Shown in pieces: positions 1 through 8,163 of a DNA stretch of 41,865 nt. The position numbers were made by a program, and so were the translations under genes. Position 1 is the stretch's first letter, and every line of letters begins with the position of its first letter. Location: positions 1 to 41,865 of the forward strand of contig CAIMDB010000002.1 of assembly GCA_903839675.1 (NCBI GenBank), in the 5' to 3' direction. The stretch is from an uncultured Sphingomonadales bacterium (GTDB lineage: Bacteria > Pseudomonadota > Alphaproteobacteria > Sphingomonadales > Sphingomonadaceae). The notes under the pieces are model-generated. The model made no database searches and was not told where the DNA came from. It was given only the letters and a program-made list of their open reading frames with translations.

Positions 1-89
1 CCTTCAGGGGAGGGGTTAGGGGTGGGGAAGTCGGGCCTCGCATCGAATTAGACAGTCCCCACCCCAACCCCTCCCCTGAAGGGGAGGGG
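1..89. repeat. Palindromic repeat inside the trmD reading frame
   Basis: Bases 1-27 and 57-82 are inverted copies of one another with a single-base indel, separated by about 29 bases. The right end has its own small palindrome (cccctcccc-tgaa-ggggagggg, 68-89). The left end is presumably similar but is cut by the window edge. The sequence is open in the trmD frame and encodes Gly/Arg-rich and then Pro-rich residues. G/C-rich repeats of this type are usually intergenic in sphingomonads. Confidence 0.8.
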
Positions 90-599
90 CTTCAAGCTGC
101 CCCCATCCTCGCCATGACACCACGGGGCAAACCCATCACCCAAGCCCGCATCCGCGAACTCGCCGCTGGCCCCGGCGTCACGATTCTTTGCGGGCGATTC
201 GAAGGGTTTGACGAGCGTCTGTTCGAGGCGCGACCGGAGATTGAGCAGGTTTCGATGGGCGATATCGTGCTTTCCGGGGGGGAAATGGGCGCTTTGATGC
301 TGCTCGATGCTTGCATTCGCCTGCTTCCCGGCGTAATGGGCGCGGCCTTGAGTGGTGAAGAAGAGTCGTTTGAGAACGGCCTCCTCGAATACCCTCATTA
401 CACCCGACCTGCTGAGTGGGAAGGGCGCAAGATCCCTGAAGTGCTGCGATCGGGGGATCATGCGAAGATCGCTGCCTGGCGGAAACAACGGGCAGAAGAT
501 GACACACGGTTACGCAGGCCGGACCTTTGGGAGCGTCATATCGACGCTCGGGCCCAGCCTGCCTCTGATGCGCGGCAGAAGACTAAAAAGGACAAGTGA
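1..599 (+). CDS. trmD: tRNA (guanine-N1-)-methyltransferase TrmD, 5'-truncated by the window edge
   Basis: Methylates G37 of tRNAs using S-adenosylmethionine. The frame is open from base 3 to the stop at 597-599, so this is the C-terminal part of a gene that begins outside the window. From the ATG at 114 the protein follows the family closely: AMTPRGKP, then [11 protein letters not shown], the knot motif [20 protein letters not shown] and [10 protein letters not shown]. The ATG at 114 is not a real start, because the residues just before it (PILA) continue the family strand that enters the trefoil knot. Upstream of this, the frame reads through a G/C-rich palindromic repeat (bases 1-82), giving a Gly/Pro-rich stretch that normal TrmD does not have. 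The next gene is rplS, four bases after the stop, as in the usual rpsP-rimM-trmD-rplS operon. Identification is firm. The size of the insert is unknown because its left end is cut off. Confidence 0.93.
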   Translation, partial: FRGGVRGGEVGPRIELDSPHPNPSPEGEGLQAAPILAMTPRGKPITQARIRELAAGPGVTILCGRFEGFDERLFEARPEIEQVSMGDIVLSGGEMGALMLLDACIRLLPGVMGAALSGEEESFENGLLEYPHYTRPAEWEGRKIPEVLRSGDHAKIAAWRKQRAEDDTRLRRPDLWERHIDARAQPASDARQKTKKDK

Positions 600-603
600 G
601 GCA

Positions 604-1005
604 ATGAACCTCATTCAAACGATCGAAGCGGAACAGATCGCAAAATTGACCGCAGAAAAGAAAATCCCGGAATTCCGTCCGGGTGACACCCTTCGCGTCG
701 GCGTTCGCGTCGTTGAAGGTGAACGGACCCGCGTCCAGAACTACGAAGGCGTGTGCATCGCGCGTTCGAACAAGGGCATGGGCTCCAACTTCACCGTGCG
801 TAAGATTTCGTTCGGCGAAGGCGTGGAACGTGTTTTCCCACTCTATTCGCCCAACATCGACAGCATCGAAGTCGTCCGTAAGGGCGCTGTGCGTCGTGCC
901 AAGCTTTACTATCTGCGCGGTCGTCGCGGCAAATCGGCACGTATTGCCGAACGTCGTGATACGCGAATTACAGACGCTGCGAAGAAAACGGCCCCGGAGG
1001 CCTGA
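604..1005 (+). CDS. rplS: 50S ribosomal protein L19
   Basis: Structural protein of the large ribosomal subunit, located at the interface with the 30S subunit. The 133-residue product has the family length with a short basic tail. Typical stretches are [49 protein letters not shown] and [18 protein letters not shown]. The ATG at 604 begins [11 protein letters not shown], the usual N-terminus of alphaproteobacterial L19. The frame is open further upstream only because it overlaps trmD. It starts four bases after the trmD stop and is probably translated from the same mRNA. A strong intrinsic terminator follows at 1037. Identification is certain. Confidence 0.97.
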   Translation: MNLIQTIEAEQIAKLTAEKKIPEFRPGDTLRVGVRVVEGERTRVQNYEGVCIARSNKGMGSNFTVRKISFGEGVERVFPLYSPNIDSIEVVRKGAVRRAKLYYLRGRRGKSARIAERRDTRITDAAKKTAPEA

Positions 1006-1036
1006 TCCCGCACGTTCGTGTAAAAATCGAACAGCC

Positions 1037-1079
1037 GAAAGGGCCGGGATCCAAAGCAGGGTTCCGGCCCTTTCTTTTT
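1037..1079 (+). terminator. Rho-independent terminator after rplS
   Basis: Ten-base stem aaagggccgg (1038-1047) pairs with ccggcccttt (1064-1073) and is followed by ctttttg. It ends the trmD-rplS transcript. Confidence 0.85.
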
Positions 1080-1107
1080 GACTTGAGAAGACCAGAAGGA
1101 TTGAAAA

Positions 1108-2133
1108 ATGGGTTATCGTGTTGTCGTCGCAGGGGCCACCGGGAACGTAGGCCGCGAAATGCTGAACATCCTCGCAGAACGCGAATTTCCGATTGATGAA
1201 ATCGCCGCTGTCGCCTCGTCGCGGTCACAGGGTGATGTCATTGAATTTGGTGAAACCGGCAAGACGCTGAAGGTTCAGAATATTGAGCATTTCGACTGGA
1301 CCGGCTGGGACATGGCGCTGTTCGCCATCGGCTCGGACGCGACGGCCATTTACGCGCCCAAGGCGGCGGCTGCTGGCTGCGTCGTGATCGACAACTCATC
1401 GCTCTACCGCATGGACCCGGACGTGCCGCTAATCGTGCCCGAAGTGAACCCCGACGCGATTGACGGCTATAAGAAGAAGAACATCATCGCCAACCCGAAC
1501 TGCTCGACCGCGCAGCTCGTTGTCGCGCTGAAGCCACTGCATGATGCCGCCAAGATCACGCGTGTGGTCGTGGCGACCTATCAGTCCGTCTCGGGCGCGG
1601 GCAAGCAGGGCATGGATGAACTGTTTGAACAGTCACGCAACATCTTTGTCGGCGATCCTGCAGAGCCTGTGAAGTTCACCAAGCAGATCGCCTTCAACGT
1701 GATCCCGCACATCGACAAGTTCCTCGACGATGGCTCCACCAAGGAAGAGTGGAAGATGGTTGTGGAAACCAAGAAGATCCTCGACCCGAAGATCAAGGTC
1801 ATCGCCACCTGCGTGCGCGTGCCCGTGTTCGTTGGCCATTCCGAAGCCGTGAACATTGAGTTTGAGAATGAAATTTCGGCCAAGCAGGCGCAGTCTATCC
1901 TGCGCGAAGCGCCGGGCATCATGCTCATCGATAAGCGCGAAGACGGCGGCTATGTCACCCCCGTGGAATGCGTTGGCGACTATGCGACCTTCGTGTCGCG
2001 CGTCCGGGAAGACTCGACCGTCGACAATGGTCTGGCGCTCTGGTGCGTGTCCGACAATCTGCGTAAAGGCGCGGCCCTCAACGCCGTCCAGATCGCAGAG
2101 CTGCTCGGTCGCCGGCATTTGAAGAAGGCGTAA
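1108..2133 (+). CDS. asd: Aspartate-semialdehyde dehydrogenase
   Basis: Reduces aspartyl phosphate to aspartate semialdehyde with NADPH, the branch point to lysine/diaminopimelate, threonine and methionine. The protein has 341 residues, the normal size. The N-terminus carries the NADP-binding loop VAGATGNVGREML (residues 7-19). The catalytic cysteine is C132 in NPNCSTAQLV. The QSVSGAG segment and the C-terminal CVRVPVFVGHSEAVNIEFE also match the family. An AGAAGGA ribosome binding site (1094-1100) lies seven bases before the ATG. It has its own transcription unit, because the rplS terminator precedes it. A hairpin at 2149-2202 follows. Confidence 0.97.
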   Translation: MGYRVVVAGATGNVGREMLNILAEREFPIDEIAAVASSRSQGDVIEFGETGKTLKVQNIEHFDWTGWDMALFAIGSDATAIYAPKAAAAGCVVIDNSSLYRMDPDVPLIVPEVNPDAIDGYKKKNIIANPNCSTAQLVVALKPLHDAAKITRVVVATYQSVSGAGKQGMDELFEQSRNIFVGDPAEPVKFTKQIAFNVIPHIDKFLDDGSTKEEWKMVVETKKILDPKIKVIATCVRVPVFVGHSEAVNIEFENEISAKQAQSILREAPGIMLIDKREDGGYVTPVECVGDYATFVSRVREDSTVDNGLALWCVSDNLRKGAALNAVQIAELLGRRHLKKA

Positions 2134-2148
2134 TCGCCGAGCGCTTGC

Positions 2149-2202
2149 AAGCCCCTCCCGCTTAAGTCACTGTTGTCAAAACAGGACATGAGGGAGGGGC
2201 TT
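2149..2202. terminator. Hairpin between asd and the DsbA-family isomerase; 3' arm holds the next ribosome binding site
   Basis: aagcccctccc (2149-2159) pairs with gggaggggctt (2192-2202) across about 32 bases. There is only a short T run after it, so termination is plausible but not strong. The 3' arm contains the only AGGGAGG-like ribosome binding site of the gene starting at 2210. Confidence 0.55.
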
Positions 2203-2209
2203 TCCAGCC

Positions 2210-2857
2210 ATGACATTAAGCGCAGACGTATTCTGGTCGTTCCGGTCGCCGTACAGCTATCTCGCCATTGGGCGGTATCGCAAGCTGGCCGAAGATTATG
2301 ATCTGACCATCAACCTCCGGCCGGTCTATCCGCTCGCCATTCGGGAGCCCGACTTTTTTGAACGCAGCCACCCCAATTGGTTGCGCTACACATTTCGCGA
2401 CATGTTCCGCGTGGCGCAGTTTCACGGCATCCCCTTTGGCCCGCCGCGTCCGGACCCGATTGTGCAGGATGTGATGACGCGCAAGATTGCCGATGAACAG
2501 CCCTACATCTTCCGCCTCACCCGGTTGGGGCAGGCGGCGTCGCGCCGGGGCAAGAGCCTGCCCTTCTGTCATGAAGTCGGCATGCTCATCTGGGGTGGCG
2601 CCGAGAACTGGCACGAGGGCGATCACCTGAAGGGTGCTGCCGACCGCGCCGGCCTCGATCTGGTGGAACTCGATGCCGAAGCGATTGCCGACGCCGAAGC
2701 GCTGGATGTCGAGATCGCCGCGAACCAGCAGACGCTGGAAGCCTCCGGTCATTGGGGCGTGCCGACCCTAGTGTTTGAGGAGGAACCTTTCTTCGGGCAG
2801 GACCGCATCGACATGGCCCTTTGGCGCATGGAGCAGAAGGGGCTGGTCAAAAGATAA
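2210..2857 (+). CDS. DsbA-family thioredoxin-fold protein, 2-hydroxychromene-2-carboxylate isomerase type
   Basis: 215-residue member of the DsbA/kappa-class GST family related to 2-hydroxychromene-2-carboxylate isomerase, a glutathione-dependent enzyme of naphthalene-type degradation. What is seen: the N-terminal VFWSFRSPYSYLA with a serine in place of the thioredoxin CxxC, a helical insert, and the C-terminal cis-proline motif WGVPTLVFEEEPFFGQDRID. There is no signal peptide, so it is probably cytosolic. No aromatic degradation genes lie nearby, so the substrate is unknown and a general glutathione-dependent isomerase or transferase role is just as likely. The ribosome binding site lies in the 3' arm of the preceding hairpin. 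An alpha/beta hydrolase follows 92 bases downstream after a palindromic repeat. Confidence 0.85.
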   Translation: MTLSADVFWSFRSPYSYLAIGRYRKLAEDYDLTINLRPVYPLAIREPDFFERSHPNWLRYTFRDMFRVAQFHGIPFGPPRPDPIVQDVMTRKIADEQPYIFRLTRLGQAASRRGKSLPFCHEVGMLIWGGAENWHEGDHLKGAADRAGLDLVELDAEAIADAEALDVEIAANQQTLEASGHWGVPTLVFEEEPFFGQDRIDMALWRMEQKGLVKR

Positions 2858-2860
2858 CCT

Positions 2861-2944
2861 CTCCGCGCACCCTGTGCTTGTCGAAGGGCTGTCCTTTGCT
2901 TCAAGAGGAAGAACAGCGCTTCGACAGGCTCAGCGCAAACGGAG
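2861..2944. repeat. Imperfect inverted repeat between two genes (sphingomonad-type palindromic repeat)
   Basis: Arms 2861-2896 and 2909-2944 match at 27 of 36 positions when one is reverse-complemented. The core is gcttgtcgaag / cttcgacaggc. The spacer is 12 bases. The outermost bases of the right arm (GGAG, 2941-2944) are the ribosome binding site of the following hydrolase gene. Confidence 0.75.
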
Positions 2945-2949
2945 ATGAC

Positions 2950-3711
2950 ATGACACCCCAATTCTTCGATGCCCCCGACGGCACGCCGCTCGCTTTCTAC
3001 GAACTCGGCGAAGGTCGGCCGTTGCTCCTGATCCACGGCTACATCTCCGACGCACTGACCAATTGGATGAAGTTCACCCCGACGGCGCAGGTGATCGCCG
3101 ATGCGGGCTATCGCGTGATCATGCCCGATCTGCGCGCGCATGGGGCGAGCGGAAAGCCGCATGATCCACTCTGCTATCCGCCGGATATTTTGGCGGATGA
3201 TCAGTTTGCGCTGCTGGCGCACCTTGGCCTCGAAGACTTTGACGCAGCGGGCTATTCGCTCGGCGCGCGGACCGTGGCGCGGATGCTGTCGCGCGGGTGT
3301 CGCCCCGGCAAGGTTGTTTTGTCCGGCATGGGGCTGGAAGGGCTGACCATGGCAGACCGCCGCGCGGGCTATTTCCGGAATGTCCTGACCAATTTGGGAA
3401 GCCATGAACGGGGCTCGCCCGAATGGATGGTCGAGGCATTCCTGAAGACAAGCAAGGGGGATCCGGTCGCGCTCAACCTGCTCATCAACAGCTTCTCCGG
3501 TGTCGATGAGGCAACGATCCGCAGCTGGGATTTTCCGGTCGGCGTCGTGTGTGGCACCGAAGATGACGATAATGGCAACGCGCAGGCGCTGGCGGAGGCG
3601 CTGCCACAGGGGCTCTATTACCCGATACCGGGCAACCATATGAGCGCTGTGACCAAGCCGGACCTGGGCGCTGCGATGGTGGAGGCCCTCGGCCCTCCCC
3701 GCTGCGACTAA
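2950..3711 (+). CDS. Alpha/beta-fold hydrolase
   Basis: 253-residue hydrolase of the alpha/beta superfamily. The oxyanion-hole region is LLLIHGYISD, the nucleophile is S103 in the elbow GYSLGA, an acid lies in the GTEDDDNG segment around residues 201-208, and the histidine is H230 in GNHMSAV. The substrate cannot be told from the sequence; esters or small lactones are typical. I chose ATG 2950 (MTPQFFDAPDG) because GGAG at 2941 precedes it and the fold begins there. The frame is open further upstream only by running through the palindromic repeat. It may be cotranscribed with the DsbA-family gene before it. A short perfect hairpin follows at 3739. Confidence 0.88.
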   Translation: MTPQFFDAPDGTPLAFYELGEGRPLLLIHGYISDALTNWMKFTPTAQVIADAGYRVIMPDLRAHGASGKPHDPLCYPPDILADDQFALLAHLGLEDFDAAGYSLGARTVARMLSRGCRPGKVVLSGMGLEGLTMADRRAGYFRNVLTNLGSHERGSPEWMVEAFLKTSKGDPVALNLLINSFSGVDEATIRSWDFPVGVVCGTEDDDNGNAQALAEALPQGLYYPIPGNHMSAVTKPDLGAAMVEALGPPRCD

Positions 3712-3738
3712 GCCTGCCTTCGGCAAGACAAGTCTCGC

Positions 3739-3762
3739 TCCCCTCCCGCAAGCGGGAGGGGA
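3739..3762. terminator. GC-rich hairpin after the alpha/beta hydrolase gene
   Basis: tcccctcccg pairs with cgggagggga around a CAAG loop, ten base pairs in all. No T run follows, so it may be a repeat element or a Rho-dependent pause rather than a classic terminator. Confidence 0.5.
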
Positions 3763-3870
3763 TGGGGGAGGGCAAGGCGCCAACCTTCGTCGAAAAATTC
3801 TGGCGGTTCGCTTGACCGGTGCGCGGTCGCCCGTCACAGTTCGCGCAACAATATTTCACCGGAGAGTCTT

Positions 3871-5685
3871 ATGAAAACCTTCGTTTCCACGTTCGCGCTG
3901 GGCCTGTCGCTCGCGCTTTCCACGCCTGTTCTGGCGCAGCAGGCGGCACCAACCGCTGCGGAAGCGGACAAGTTTGTCGCCGATGCGGAAAAGGCGTTGG
4001 CCGATTTTTCGATCTTCAACGCGCAGGTCCAGTGGATCAACAACACCTACATCACTGATGATACCGATGCCGTCGCGGCAAAGGTGGGCGCAGAAGGCAC
4101 CGAAATGTCGGTTAAGCTGGCAGGCGAAGCCGCGCGCTACATGAATGCGCCGGGCCTCAGCTACGACACCAAGCGCAAGCTCGACATCCTGCGCGGCGGC
4201 CTTGTCCTGCCCGCACCTGCGACGCCCGAGGCGGCCAAGGAACTGAACGACATCGCGACGCGGCTCAATTCCACTTATGGTAAGGGGAAGGGCACGCTCG
4301 ATGGCAAGCCGGTCAACGGGTCTGACATCGAAGCGGAAATGGGCACCAACCGCGATCCGGCCAAGCTCGCCGAAATGTGGTCAAGCTGGCACGACAATGT
4401 CGGCACCCCGATGCGTGGCGATTATGCCAAGCTTGTCGAGATTGCCAATCAGGGCGCGAAGGACCTTGGCTATGCGGATGTCGGTGCGATGTGGCGCTCG
4501 GGCTATGACATGCCCGCCGATGATTTTGCCAAGCTGACCGACAAACTATGGGGCCAGGTCAAGCCGCTCTATGATCAGCTGCATTGCTACACGCGCACCA
4601 AACTCAATGAGAAATATGGCGATGCCGTTCAGCCCAAGACCGGGCCGATCCGTGCCGACTTGCTCGGCAATATGTGGGCGCAGGAATGGGGCGATATCTA
4701 TCCCATCGTCGCGCCAAAGGGGGCCGGTGACATCGGCTATGACATTGGCGACCTGCTGAAGGCCAAGGGCTATGACCCGATCAAGATGGTCAAGACCGGG
4801 GAGGGCTTCTTCTCCTCGCTGGGCTTTGCGCCGCTGCCGGAAACCTTCTGGGCGCGTTCCCAGATCACCAAGCCGCTGGACCGCGAAGTTGTGTGCCACG
4901 CCAGCGCCTGGGACCTCGACAACAAGGATGACCTGCGCATCAAAATGTGCACCAAGGTCAATTCCGGGGACTTCGTGACGGTCCACCACGAGCTCGGCCA
5001 CAATTACTATCAGCGCGCCTATAACAAGCAGCCGCTGCTCTATTTGAACGGCGCGAATGACGGTTTCCATGAAGCGATTGGCGATGCCATCGCTTTGTCG
5101 ATCACGCCGGAATATCTCGTGCAGATCAATCTGCTCGACCGTGCGGCGGTGCCAAGCGCCGACAAGGATCTTGGCCTGCTGTTGCGGCAGGCGATGGATA
5201 AGGTGGCCTTCCTGCCTTTCGGCCTGCTGGTCGATAAATGGCGCTGGGGCGTATTCGACGGCTCCATCCCGACGGATGGGTACAACAAGGGCTGGACCGA
5301 CCTGCGCCTGAAATATCAGGGCATTGTATCCCCGGTGGAGCGCACCGAGGCGAATTTCGATCCGGGTGCCAAATATCACATCCCCGGCAACACGCCGTAC
5401 ACGCGCTACTTCCTTGCGCGCATCCTGCAGTTCCAATTCTACAAGGCCGCCTGCGATATTGCCAAGTGGAAGGGGCCGCTCCACCGCTGTTCTTTCTATG
5501 GCAATAAGGACGTCGGAACGCGCTTGAACGCGATGCTCGAAATGGGTGGCTCCAAGCCTTGGCCGGATGCGTTGCAGGCGTTCACGGGCAAGCGCGAAAT
5601 GGATGGCACGGCGATGATCGCCTATTTCAAACCGCTGATGACCTGGCTGCAGAAGCAGAACAAAGGCAAGGCCTGCGGCTGGTAA
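3871..5685 (+). CDS. Secreted M2-family peptidyl-dipeptidase (ACE-like zinc metallopeptidase)
   Basis: 604-residue zinc peptidase related to angiotensin-converting enzyme, which removes C-terminal dipeptides. A Sec signal peptide is visible (MKTFVSTFALGLSLALS, cleavage near TPVLAQ|Q), so it acts in the periplasm or outside the cell. The zinc site is H373-E374-L-G-H377 with the third ligand E401 in GFHEAIGD, the HExxH plus 24 spacing of gluzincins. The C-terminal region NTPYTRYFLARILQFQFYKAAC is also family-typical. GGAG (3861-3864) sits six bases before the ATG. It stands alone between a GC hairpin and a terminator. Such enzymes are common in sphingomonads and xanthomonads and probably serve peptide scavenging. 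Confidence 0.95.
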   Translation: MKTFVSTFALGLSLALSTPVLAQQAAPTAAEADKFVADAEKALADFSIFNAQVQWINNTYITDDTDAVAAKVGAEGTEMSVKLAGEAARYMNAPGLSYDTKRKLDILRGGLVLPAPATPEAAKELNDIATRLNSTYGKGKGTLDGKPVNGSDIEAEMGTNRDPAKLAEMWSSWHDNVGTPMRGDYAKLVEIANQGAKDLGYADVGAMWRSGYDMPADDFAKLTDKLWGQVKPLYDQLHCYTRTKLNEKYGDAVQPKTGPIRADLLGNMWAQEWGDIYPIVAPKGAGDIGYDIGDLLKAKGYDPIKMVKTGEGFFSSLGFAPLPETFWARSQITKPLDREVVCHASAWDLDNKDDLRIKMCTKVNSGDFVTVHHELGHNYYQRAYNKQPLLYLNGANDGFHEAIGDAIALSITPEYLVQINLLDRAAVPSADKDLGLLLRQAMDKVAFLPFGLLVDKWRWGVFDGSIPTDGYNKGWTDLRLKYQGIVSPVERTEANFDPGAKYHIPGNTPYTRYFLARILQFQFYKAACDIAKWKGPLHRCSFYGNKDVGTRLNAMLEMGGSKPWPDALQAFTGKREMDGTAMIAYFKPLMTWLQKQNKGKACGW

Positions 5686-5692
5686 GCTGAAG

Positions 5693-5722
5693 AGCGGGTG
5701 TCAGACGGCACCCGCTTCTTGT
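5693..5722 (+). terminator. Terminator after the M2 peptidase gene
   Basis: gcgggtg (5694-5700) pairs with cacccgc (5709-5715), followed by ttcttgttg. It lies between the convergent peptidase and SDR genes and may serve both. Confidence 0.7.
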
Positions 5723-5729
5723 TGTGCCC

Positions 5730-6515
5730 TTAGGCGTTCCGCGCCATCAGCCCGCCATCGACGGGGATGACAGCACCGGTCACAAAGCTGGAGGCGGGCA
5801 GCGCCAGGTTGAGCGTCATCTGCGCGACCTCTTCAGGCAGGCCATAGCGGCGCAATGCCGTCCGCCGCCTGGCGAACACTTCTTTGTCGGCCTCACCGAT
5901 ACGCGCGGTCATGCCCGTCAGGATCGGGCCGGGGCAGATGCAGTTGACGGTGATGCCTTCCTTGCCGAGATCAACCGCCAGCCCGCGTGTCAGCCCCGTC
6001 ACGCCCGTCTTGGCGGCGACATAGGGCGTATCGCCGGGCGTCGCGCCAAGCCCCTCGGTGGAGGCGATATTGATGATGCGCGCCGCATCGCTTTTGCGCA
6101 GCCATGGGAGCGCCGCGCGGACCATGCGCTGATGCCCTGTCAGCATGATAAGGACGGCGCGGTCCCAAACCGCATCATACTCCTCCTCCGCATTGAGCGG
6201 ACAGAAGCTGGAGACGCCGGCATTGTTGACGAGGATGTCGATGCCGCCAAAGCTGTCCGCAATCTCCGCGACTACGCGCTTGATGGCGTCATGGTCGGCG
6301 ACGTTGAGCGCAAAGGCTTTTGCATTGGGGAAGCCAGCGGCTGCAATCTCATCGACAACCGACTGGCAGGCAGCCTGATCAAGATCGGTCACGGCAACCT
6401 GCGCGCCTTCCCGCGCAAAGAGATGCGCTGTTGCCCGCCCCATGCCGGAGGCGGCGCCCGTCACGATGACGCTGCGGCCCGCGACCGACCGGCTAAGTTC
6501 CTGATAGGGTTCCAT
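5730..6515 (-). CDS. Short-chain dehydrogenase/reductase
   Basis: 261-residue classical SDR. The nucleotide-binding motif TGAASGMG is at residues 19-26, NNAG at 97-100, catalytic S152 (IASTEG), Y165 and K169 (PYVAAKTG), then [13 protein letters not shown] and the C-terminal [18 protein letters not shown]44 after the second strand (AVTDLD) suggests NAD rather than NADP. The substrate is unknown; the family includes 3-oxoacyl-ACP reductases and hydroxysteroid or glucose dehydrogenases. I placed the start at ATG 6515 (MEPYQELS) because AGAGGAGAGGAC directly precedes it. The longer frame to 6548 has no such signal. It lies 60 bases downstream of amn on the same strand. Confidence 0.88.
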   Translation of the reverse strand: MEPYQELSRSVAGRSVIVTGAASGMGRATAHLFAREGAQVAVTDLDQAACQSVVDEIAAAGFPNAKAFALNVADHDAIKRVVAEIADSFGGIDILVNNAGVSSFCPLNAEEEYDAVWDRAVLIMLTGHQRMVRAALPWLRKSDAARIINIASTEGLGATPGDTPYVAAKTGVTGLTRGLAVDLGKEGITVNCICPGPILTGMTARIGEADKEVFARRRTALRRYGLPEEVAQMTLNLALPASSFVTGAVIPVDGGLMARNA

Positions 6516-6575
6516 GTCCTCTCCTCTTTCGGGAAGACTATCGGACACGGCGTCCCATGCAACTGGCGTTTCCGC

Positions 6576-8030
6576 TTAGCGGAAGGGTGGCTCATTAAAG
6601 GCGCGCAGTTTGCGGCTGTGGAGCTTGGCGCCTTCGGCCTTCAACTGGCGGCAGGCCTCAATGCCGATCAGCATATGTTCGGCAATGGCGCGTTCGTAAA
6701 AGCGGTTTGCTTGGCCCGGCAGTTTTAGTTCCCCGTGTAATGGCTTGTCCGACACGCAGAGCAGCGTTCCGTACGGCACGCGGAAGCGATAGCCTTGGGC
6801 TGCGATAGTCGCGGATTCCATGTCGATGCCGATGGCCCGCGACTGGGAAAAACGCAGCGCGGACTTGGAGTAGCGCAGCTCCCAATTGCGGTCGTCCGTG
6901 GTCACGATGGTCCCGGTGCGCAGCCGCGCCTTCAAGTGATCGCCGCTTTCGCCGGAGACCGTTTCCGCTGCCCGCGCCATCGCCATTTGCACTTCGGCGA
7001 TGGGTGGAATGGGGATTTCCGGCGGCAGCAGATCATCGAGCACATGGTCATCGCGCAGATAGGCGTGGGCCAGCACATAATCGCCGATCCGCTGACTGGC
7101 GCGCAGGCCGCCGCAATGGCCGATCATCAGCCAAGCCTCGGGCCGCATGACGGCAAGGTGATCGGTGATGGTCTTTGCGTTGGACGGGCCGACGCCGATG
7201 TTGACGAGCGTGATGCCGCTCTTGTCCGGCGCGGTCAGGTGCCAGGCAGGCATCTGGTGACGGCGCCAGGCGCTGTCGGCAACGGTGGCGACGGGATCTT
7301 CGGTCGCCTCAGTTACCGTCACACCGCCGGGGCAGGACAGCATCTCATAGCCGCTATCGGTGCCAAGCTGGGTGCAGGCCCAACGGACGAACTCATCGAC
7401 ATAGCGGTGGTAGTTGGTGAACAGCACATAGCGCTGCACATGTTCGGGCGGCGTGCCGGTATAGTGCCGTAGGCGGGCCAGGGAGAAGTCGGTCCGCAGG
7501 CCATCGAACAGTGACAGCGGGTGCGGAAGATCGGCATCCGCCAGCAACAGCCCATCGGCGATCTCGTCACCGATATGGGCGAGCTCGGTCGCCGGGAACC
7601 AGCGGGCGAGATCGATCGCGCGGACATCGCCAAACTCGGTTCCGGCATCCAGCACATAGGGGAAGGGGATTTCCTGACGGCCGGGGCGGACCTCTACCGT
7701 CACATCATAATCCGCGATCAGAATGTCGACCTGCTCCGCGATATAGTCAGCAAACAGGGTCGGCTTGGTGATGCTGGTGACATAATGGCCGGGTGCTGAA
7801 AACCGCCCGAAGGAGCGTTGCGGTTCGGAACTATCTGCGCCGCCGGTCCAGGTGATGTGGATTTCGGGATAGGCAAAACTGCCATCGGTCCGCCATGCAG
7901 GGTCGGGCAATGTGCCATCGGCGATGTAGGCCTCAATGGCATCGCGGAGGCGTCTGACGGAGGCTTTGAAAAGGATGTCGAGCTGTTCGACAGTGGCTCG
8001 ACCGTTTACGGTTCTTGTCTGTTTATCCAT
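6576..8030 (-). CDS. amn: AMP nucleosidase
   Basis: Splits AMP into adenine and ribose 5-phosphate and so regulates the adenylate pool. Its 484 residues equal the length of the E. coli enzyme. The N-terminal regulatory half includes a PEIHITWTG segment. The C-terminal half is the nucleoside-phosphorylase fold with VNIGVGPSNAKTITDHLAV, MIGHCGGLRASQRIGDYVL, TGTIVTTDDRNWELR and IGIDMESATIAAQGYRFRVPYG. The end GELKLPGQANRFYERAIAEH is also characteristic. The start MDKQTRTVNG has only a weak ribosome binding site. A terminator at 8106 separates it from the peroxiredoxin gene upstream. Confidence 0.95.
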   Translation of the reverse strand: MDKQTRTVNGRATVEQLDILFKASVRRLRDAIEAYIADGTLPDPAWRTDGSFAYPEIHITWTGGADSSEPQRSFGRFSAPGHYVTSITKPTLFADYIAEQVDILIADYDVTVEVRPGRQEIPFPYVLDAGTEFGDVRAIDLARWFPATELAHIGDEIADGLLLADADLPHPLSLFDGLRTDFSLARLRHYTGTPPEHVQRYVLFTNYHRYVDEFVRWACTQLGTDSGYEMLSCPGGVTVTEATEDPVATVADSAWRRHQMPAWHLTAPDKSGITLVNIGVGPSNAKTITDHLAVMRPEAWLMIGHCGGLRASQRIGDYVLAHAYLRDDHVLDDLLPPEIPIPPIAEVQMAMARAAETVSGESGDHLKARLRTGTIVTTDDRNWELRYSKSALRFSQSRAIGIDMESATIAAQGYRFRVPYGTLLCVSDKPLHGELKLPGQANRFYERAIAEHMLIGIEACRQLKAEGAKLHSRKLRAFNEPPFR

Positions 8031-8105
8031 CTTGGATATTTACACAAAACAGGTTTCATCCGCAAGACCGGGCCATTCTTGCCGCGAAGTCATTCATTTT
8101 GGGCG

Positions 8106-8140
8106 TAAAAAAGGGGAGCGGCAATGCCCTGCCGCTCCCC
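8106..8140 (-). terminator. Terminator after the peroxiredoxin gene
   Basis: On the minus strand ggggagcggca pairs with tgccgctcccc (8113-8123 with 8130-8140) and is followed by six T residues. This is a strong intrinsic terminator. Confidence 0.88.
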
Positions 8141-8163
8141 GGTTTTCCTCTCCCAGGAAACTG

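Noticed and set aside
2749-3837. Minus-strand frame of 362 codons opposite the hydrolase gene
   Set aside because: It crosses two palindromic repeats and the real hydrolase gene. The product is low complexity.
5724-6728. Plus-strand frame of 334 codons opposite the SDR gene
   Set aside because: The minus-strand SDR has all catalytic residues and a strong ribosome binding site.
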